DNA from: Acholeplasmataceae bacterium
GTDB lineage: Bacteria > Bacillota_I > Bacilli_A > Acholeplasmatales > Acholeplasmataceae
Assembly: GCA_003497445.1 (NCBI GenBank)
Contig: DNNX01000092.1
Coordinates: 1-15,666 of the forward strand
Direction: 5' to 3'
Length of the DNA: 15,666 nt
Of this stretch, positions 13,300 to 15,666 are shown piece after piece (within the stretch, counting starts at the first letter, position 1; each line of letters begins with the position of its first letter). Below the pieces are notes generated by a model. It saw nothing but the letters and a program-made list of their open reading frames with translations. It made no database searches and was not told the DNA's origin. The position numbers were made by a program, and so were the translations under genes.

Positions 13300-15165
13300 T
13301 TATTGTTTTTGGCTAATTTCCCTTAATCCTCTTAATATCTCTACCATTGCATATGTATCAAGTTTACAATATTCAATGAGTGCTTGGTACTTCTGATTGA
13401 ATGTATCGTTGTCATAATCGGGGAAATGTGCATACACTTCCATCGCTTCTCCACCATGCTTGACATCGAGTGCTTGGTGACTGAGATGACTAAAGAGAGG
13501 AAGCACTTTTTTGATTGAAAAAGACCCTTGCATTTGTCTATGATAATAATTCATCATGGATTCTCCTTGAATATCTTTATCACCTTTAAAGACTTTCATT
13601 AAATCATAAATGCGATCATGAATATCTAAAAGTTTTTCTTCGTATTCTGGAAATAATCGTGCCAACTCTTTAATGCGTGTTTTTTCAAATGAATCATTCC
13701 AAACAATAATGGTACCATCATCTTCTTTGATGACGTTTAGCATTGCCTCTACGAGTGCTTTTCTTTGATCTTGATGAGACTTGGACAAAAACCCAACATG
13801 ATCTTTATCCATATCACACATACCTGGTTTTTTTTCTACATGAATAGAAAATTGAAAGAGTGATTGCATATAGGGCGTTTCACCTTGAAATCTTGGTAGT
13901 GGTGCTGGAAAAGATTCAAAATCTAAATGGTATATTGGATATCTAAATGTGTTTAATATTTTTTGAATCATCTTCTGATTCACATATGGTTGATCGTTTT
14001 GAAAAGTTTTGAAATGCGCCACTGTTTCTTTTTGAATAGTGTTTTTTATAATACGATTGGGTGATTTATATTGATTTAGATCTAGTAATGCATTTTCTAA
14101 TTCTAATGCATGTGTATGCCCTTCATTTAAAATATCCCAAATATCAATTGTCTCCCCTTTTTTCTCATAAACATAGCCATGATGTCTATCTAAATACGTT
14201 AAAATATGATCTTCTTTTGGGACATGCTTGAAACAAATAGGTACAAAAGGGCATTCTTTATCTTTTCTATAAAAACAGTGTTTTCCTAGTGGTACAGGTT
14301 CAACACGCATTTCATCGACTCGTTGTAATACATGATTGATATCTTGAGTTAATTTTGGCATCATTTGTTCTGTAATGGCACTCACATCTACAAGTGAGAT
14401 GATGTCATCTGAATACACAGGCTTATTTTCGTGATCATAAATGCCATCAAAAACATATTGATGATTCAGTATTGCTAAAAAATAAGATATTTTTTTAGAG
14501 GATTTTAATACGTGATCAATGATATATCTTTGATAAGCAATATCATAGAGATATTCACCAATAGCATGATATTTATCTTGCATTTTTATGTATTTTTCTT
14601 GATAATTTTTAGACACATCTTCATGTAAAAGATGATATGGATAATACGTATCGATCACTTTTTCAAACATGTGATGTTTATCTTTGCCACGTTTAAAATA
14701 AAAAGTCGCGTCCTCAAACTTTTTAGATGTTGTCGCTTTCACTTCTATCACTCTGATATTTTTTTCATCTTCTTGATAAATATCTAAAAAACTAAATAGT
14801 CGATCATTATCGATTTCATATTCAAAGCGTTTTTGTTTAAATGTATTTTCAGAAAAAATAATCTCTCCACCAAACAAATGCTTGATCTTTTTTGCAGCAA
14901 TTAATTCAATGGTTTTAAAATCTTCCATCATCAAGGGGATGTCTTTTTTATGAAACCTTTCAAAAACATCTTCTCTTTCGTTATCATGCATATCTGTCAG
15001 TAAGTCTTCAAGCTTTTGTTCCTGTTCAAAAGACATCAAATCTTCAAGCGTTGCATCTTTTGTAAATGCAACGACTGCATCGTTTTTTTCATTTGCAACT
15101 TCTGCGAGTCCTGCATATCGATCACATCGATTCAGTGCTTTAAATGTAGTTTTAGAAATATTCAT
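13300..15165 (-). CDS. DUF2779-type putative nuclease: Cas4/RecB-like plus DnaQ-like exonuclease domains
   Basis: This 621-residue protein matches the DUF2779 style of architecture. The N-terminal half starts with SKTTFKALNRC, as in Cas4/AddB-like nucleases. It has D128 (LDIY) and the E141-x-K143 pair (IEVKA) of a PD-(D/E)XK nuclease. Cysteines C14, C297, C305 and C311 resemble the scattered set that holds an iron-sulfur cluster in Cas4 and AddB. The C-terminal half carries HLDFESFPAP (D415, E417), VWNDSFE (490s) and a late D603 (CKLDTYAMVEI), as in DEDD 3'-5' exonucleases of the RNase H-like fold. A DNA repair or defence role is possible, but the substrate is unknown. It is singly transcribed, with AAGGGG before the ATG and its promoter at 15183-15191. 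Confidence 0.85.
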   Translation of the reverse strand: MNISKTTFKALNRCDRYAGLAEVANEKNDAVVAFTKDATLEDLMSFEQEQKLEDLLTDMHDNEREDVFERFHKKDIPLMMEDFKTIELIAAKKIKHLFGGEIIFSENTFKQKRFEYEIDNDRLFSFLDIYQEDEKNIRVIEVKATTSKKFEDATFYFKRGKDKHHMFEKVIDTYYPYHLLHEDVSKNYQEKYIKMQDKYHAIGEYLYDIAYQRYIIDHVLKSSKKISYFLAILNHQYVFDGIYDHENKPVYSDDIISLVDVSAITEQMMPKLTQDINHVLQRVDEMRVEPVPLGKHCFYRKDKECPFVPICFKHVPKEDHILTYLDRHHGYVYEKKGETIDIWDILNEGHTHALELENALLDLNQYKSPNRIIKNTIQKETVAHFKTFQNDQPYVNQKMIQKILNTFRYPIYHLDFESFPAPLPRFQGETPYMQSLFQFSIHVEKKPGMCDMDKDHVGFLSKSHQDQRKALVEAMLNVIKEDDGTIIVWNDSFEKTRIKELARLFPEYEEKLLDIHDRIYDLMKVFKGDKDIQGESMMNYYHRQMQGSFSIKKVLPLFSHLSHQALDVKHGGEAMEVYAHFPDYDNDTFNQKYQALIEYCKLDTYAMVEILRGLREISQKQ

Positions 15166-15182
15166 AGTTACCCCTTAAAAAT

Positions 15183-15191
15183 ATTGTATCA
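15183..15191 (-). promoter_or_regulatory. Extended -10 promoter of the DUF2779 gene
   Basis: The minus strand reads TGATACAAT: a -10 of TACAAT (15183-15188) with a TGn extension. It lies about ten bases past the T run of the preceding terminator, and the leader is about ten bases. Confidence 0.65.
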
Positions 15192-15200
15192 AGAAAAGAT

Positions 15201-15225
15201 AAAAAAAATAAGGTTTCCCTTATTT
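15201..15225 (-). terminator. Terminator after the HAD phosphatase gene
   Basis: A perfect 8-bp stem, AAATAAGG and CCTTATTT on the minus strand (15218-15225 with 15206-15213), is closed by a GAAA tetraloop and followed by T residues. It overlaps the stop codon of the phosphatase gene (15220-15222). Confidence 0.9.
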
Positions 15226-15666
15226 AATTATTTGGTAGTCTTTAAGTTGACACGCTTTTTCTAATGCTTCATCTGGATGATAGCATATCGCTTCATCAGC
15301 AAAATCTAATACAGACAAATCATAATAGGAATCTGCATATGCTTTAACATGTGTTAGTGTATCATTGGTAAAACGATGTTTAATGGCATCTACTTTCTTT
15401 TCGTTGATGATGATGTGAACCTCTTTAGAAGTAAGTCTTTTTTGATGTTGTTTCGATTCAGTCCCAATAACTTCATCAAAGCCTTCGTTTAAAAATGGTT
15501 GAAGCATGATATCAAAACTGCCAGATAACAAGATACAATGATACCCTGCGTCTTTATCTTTTTTTAGTTGGGCTTTTAAATCAGGTTGAATAGAACTTTG
15601 AAGACTATTATAGAATGACTGCATAAATTCATTTAAAGTTTGATCATCTAAAACATGTATTAAATC
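15220..15666 (-). CDS. HAD-superfamily phosphatase, SerB-like class IB (5' end outside window)
   Basis: The reading frame is open from the window edge at 15666, so the start of this gene is missing. The ATG at 15624 is probably internal, because in-frame coding continues upstream of it. HAD motif II is seen in ILLSGSFD, a lysine for motif III lies in the EKKVDAIK segment, and motif IV is AYADSYYDLSVL, matching phosphoserine-phosphatase-like IB enzymes. The catalytic DxDxT motif should lie outside the window. The end of the protein is complete (KACQLKDYQIIK) and runs into a strong terminator. Likely substrates are small phosphomonoesters. Phosphoserine is only one option, since IB members are diverse. 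Confidence 0.85.
   Translation of the reverse strand, partial: DLIHVLDDQTLNEFMQSFYNSLQSSIQPDLKAQLKKDKDAGYHCILLSGSFDIMLQPFLNEGFDEVIGTESKQHQKRLTSKEVHIIINEKKVDAIKHRFTNDTLTHVKAYADSYYDLSVLDFADEAICYHPDEALEKACQLKDYQIIK

Noticed and set aside
1..15666. CRISPR array, insertion sequence, prophage or toxin-antitoxin system
   Set aside because: No regularly spaced repeats, transposase, integrase or phage genes were seen. The only defence-like hints are the HEPN-like motif and the DUF2779 nuclease, reported separately.

Overview
The window is AT-rich bacterial DNA. Several genes end in TGA and the one tRNA is tRNA-Trp with a CCA anticodon, so TGA is a stop here and the standard bacterial code applies. 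Protein sequences look like low-GC Gram-positives: the ribonucleotide reductase resembles Bacillus NrdE/F/I, and there is a PhoP/PhoR-type pair and a two-domain Sua5. The short leaders and packed genes would suit an Acholeplasma-like mollicute or a related low-GC Firmicute. That placement is an inference, and it excludes Mycoplasma/Spiroplasma relatives that read TGA as tryptophan.

Layout. (1) 1-1087, plus strand: an unrecognised protein with a membrane helix at each end, then tRNA-Trp, closed by a bidirectional terminator at 1101-1134. (2) 1127-5138, minus strand: class Ib ribonucleotide reductase. nrdI comes first with its own terminator, then nrdE, nrdF and a small CxxC redoxin in one operon. 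The nrdE promoter carries operator-like repeats. (3) 5197-7216, minus: an OmpR/PhoP-type response regulator overlapping its histidine kinase, ended by a strong hairpin. (4) 7285-7590, minus: a single-domain rhodanese, divergent from a plus-strand multi-pass membrane protein at 7638-8189. (5) 8176-10942, minus: an operon of two half-size chromate-transporter (CHR) family proteins, a protein with an HEPN-like motif plus two CBS domains, and Sua5, which makes the tRNA t6A precursor. (6) 10983-15666, minus: separately promoted genes for a membrane-anchored glycerophosphodiester phosphodiesterase-like protein, a DEAD-box RNA helicase, a large DUF2779-type putative nuclease, and a HAD phosphatase cut by the window edge.

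How the genes work together. NrdE and NrdF reduce ribonucleoside diphosphates, NrdI activates the NrdF metal centre, and the CPHC redoxin is the probable reductant of NrdE. Sua5, the helicase and tRNA-Trp belong to translation and RNA metabolism. The rest is membrane transport, signalling and lipid or phosphate turnover. Eight likely promoters share an extended -10 (TGnTATAAT-like), several directly follow the T-run of the preceding terminator, and most of their leaders are very short. The nrdE promoter is the exception: it has no TGn and has an inverted repeat between -35 and -10.

No insertion sequence, CRISPR array, phage gene or other clear mobile element was seen. No gene-free stretch is longer than about 170 bases. 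The most uncommon items are the HEPN-like/CBS protein, the four-cysteine DUF2779 nuclease fusion, the altered active-site motifs of the phosphodiesterase, and the nrdE control region.
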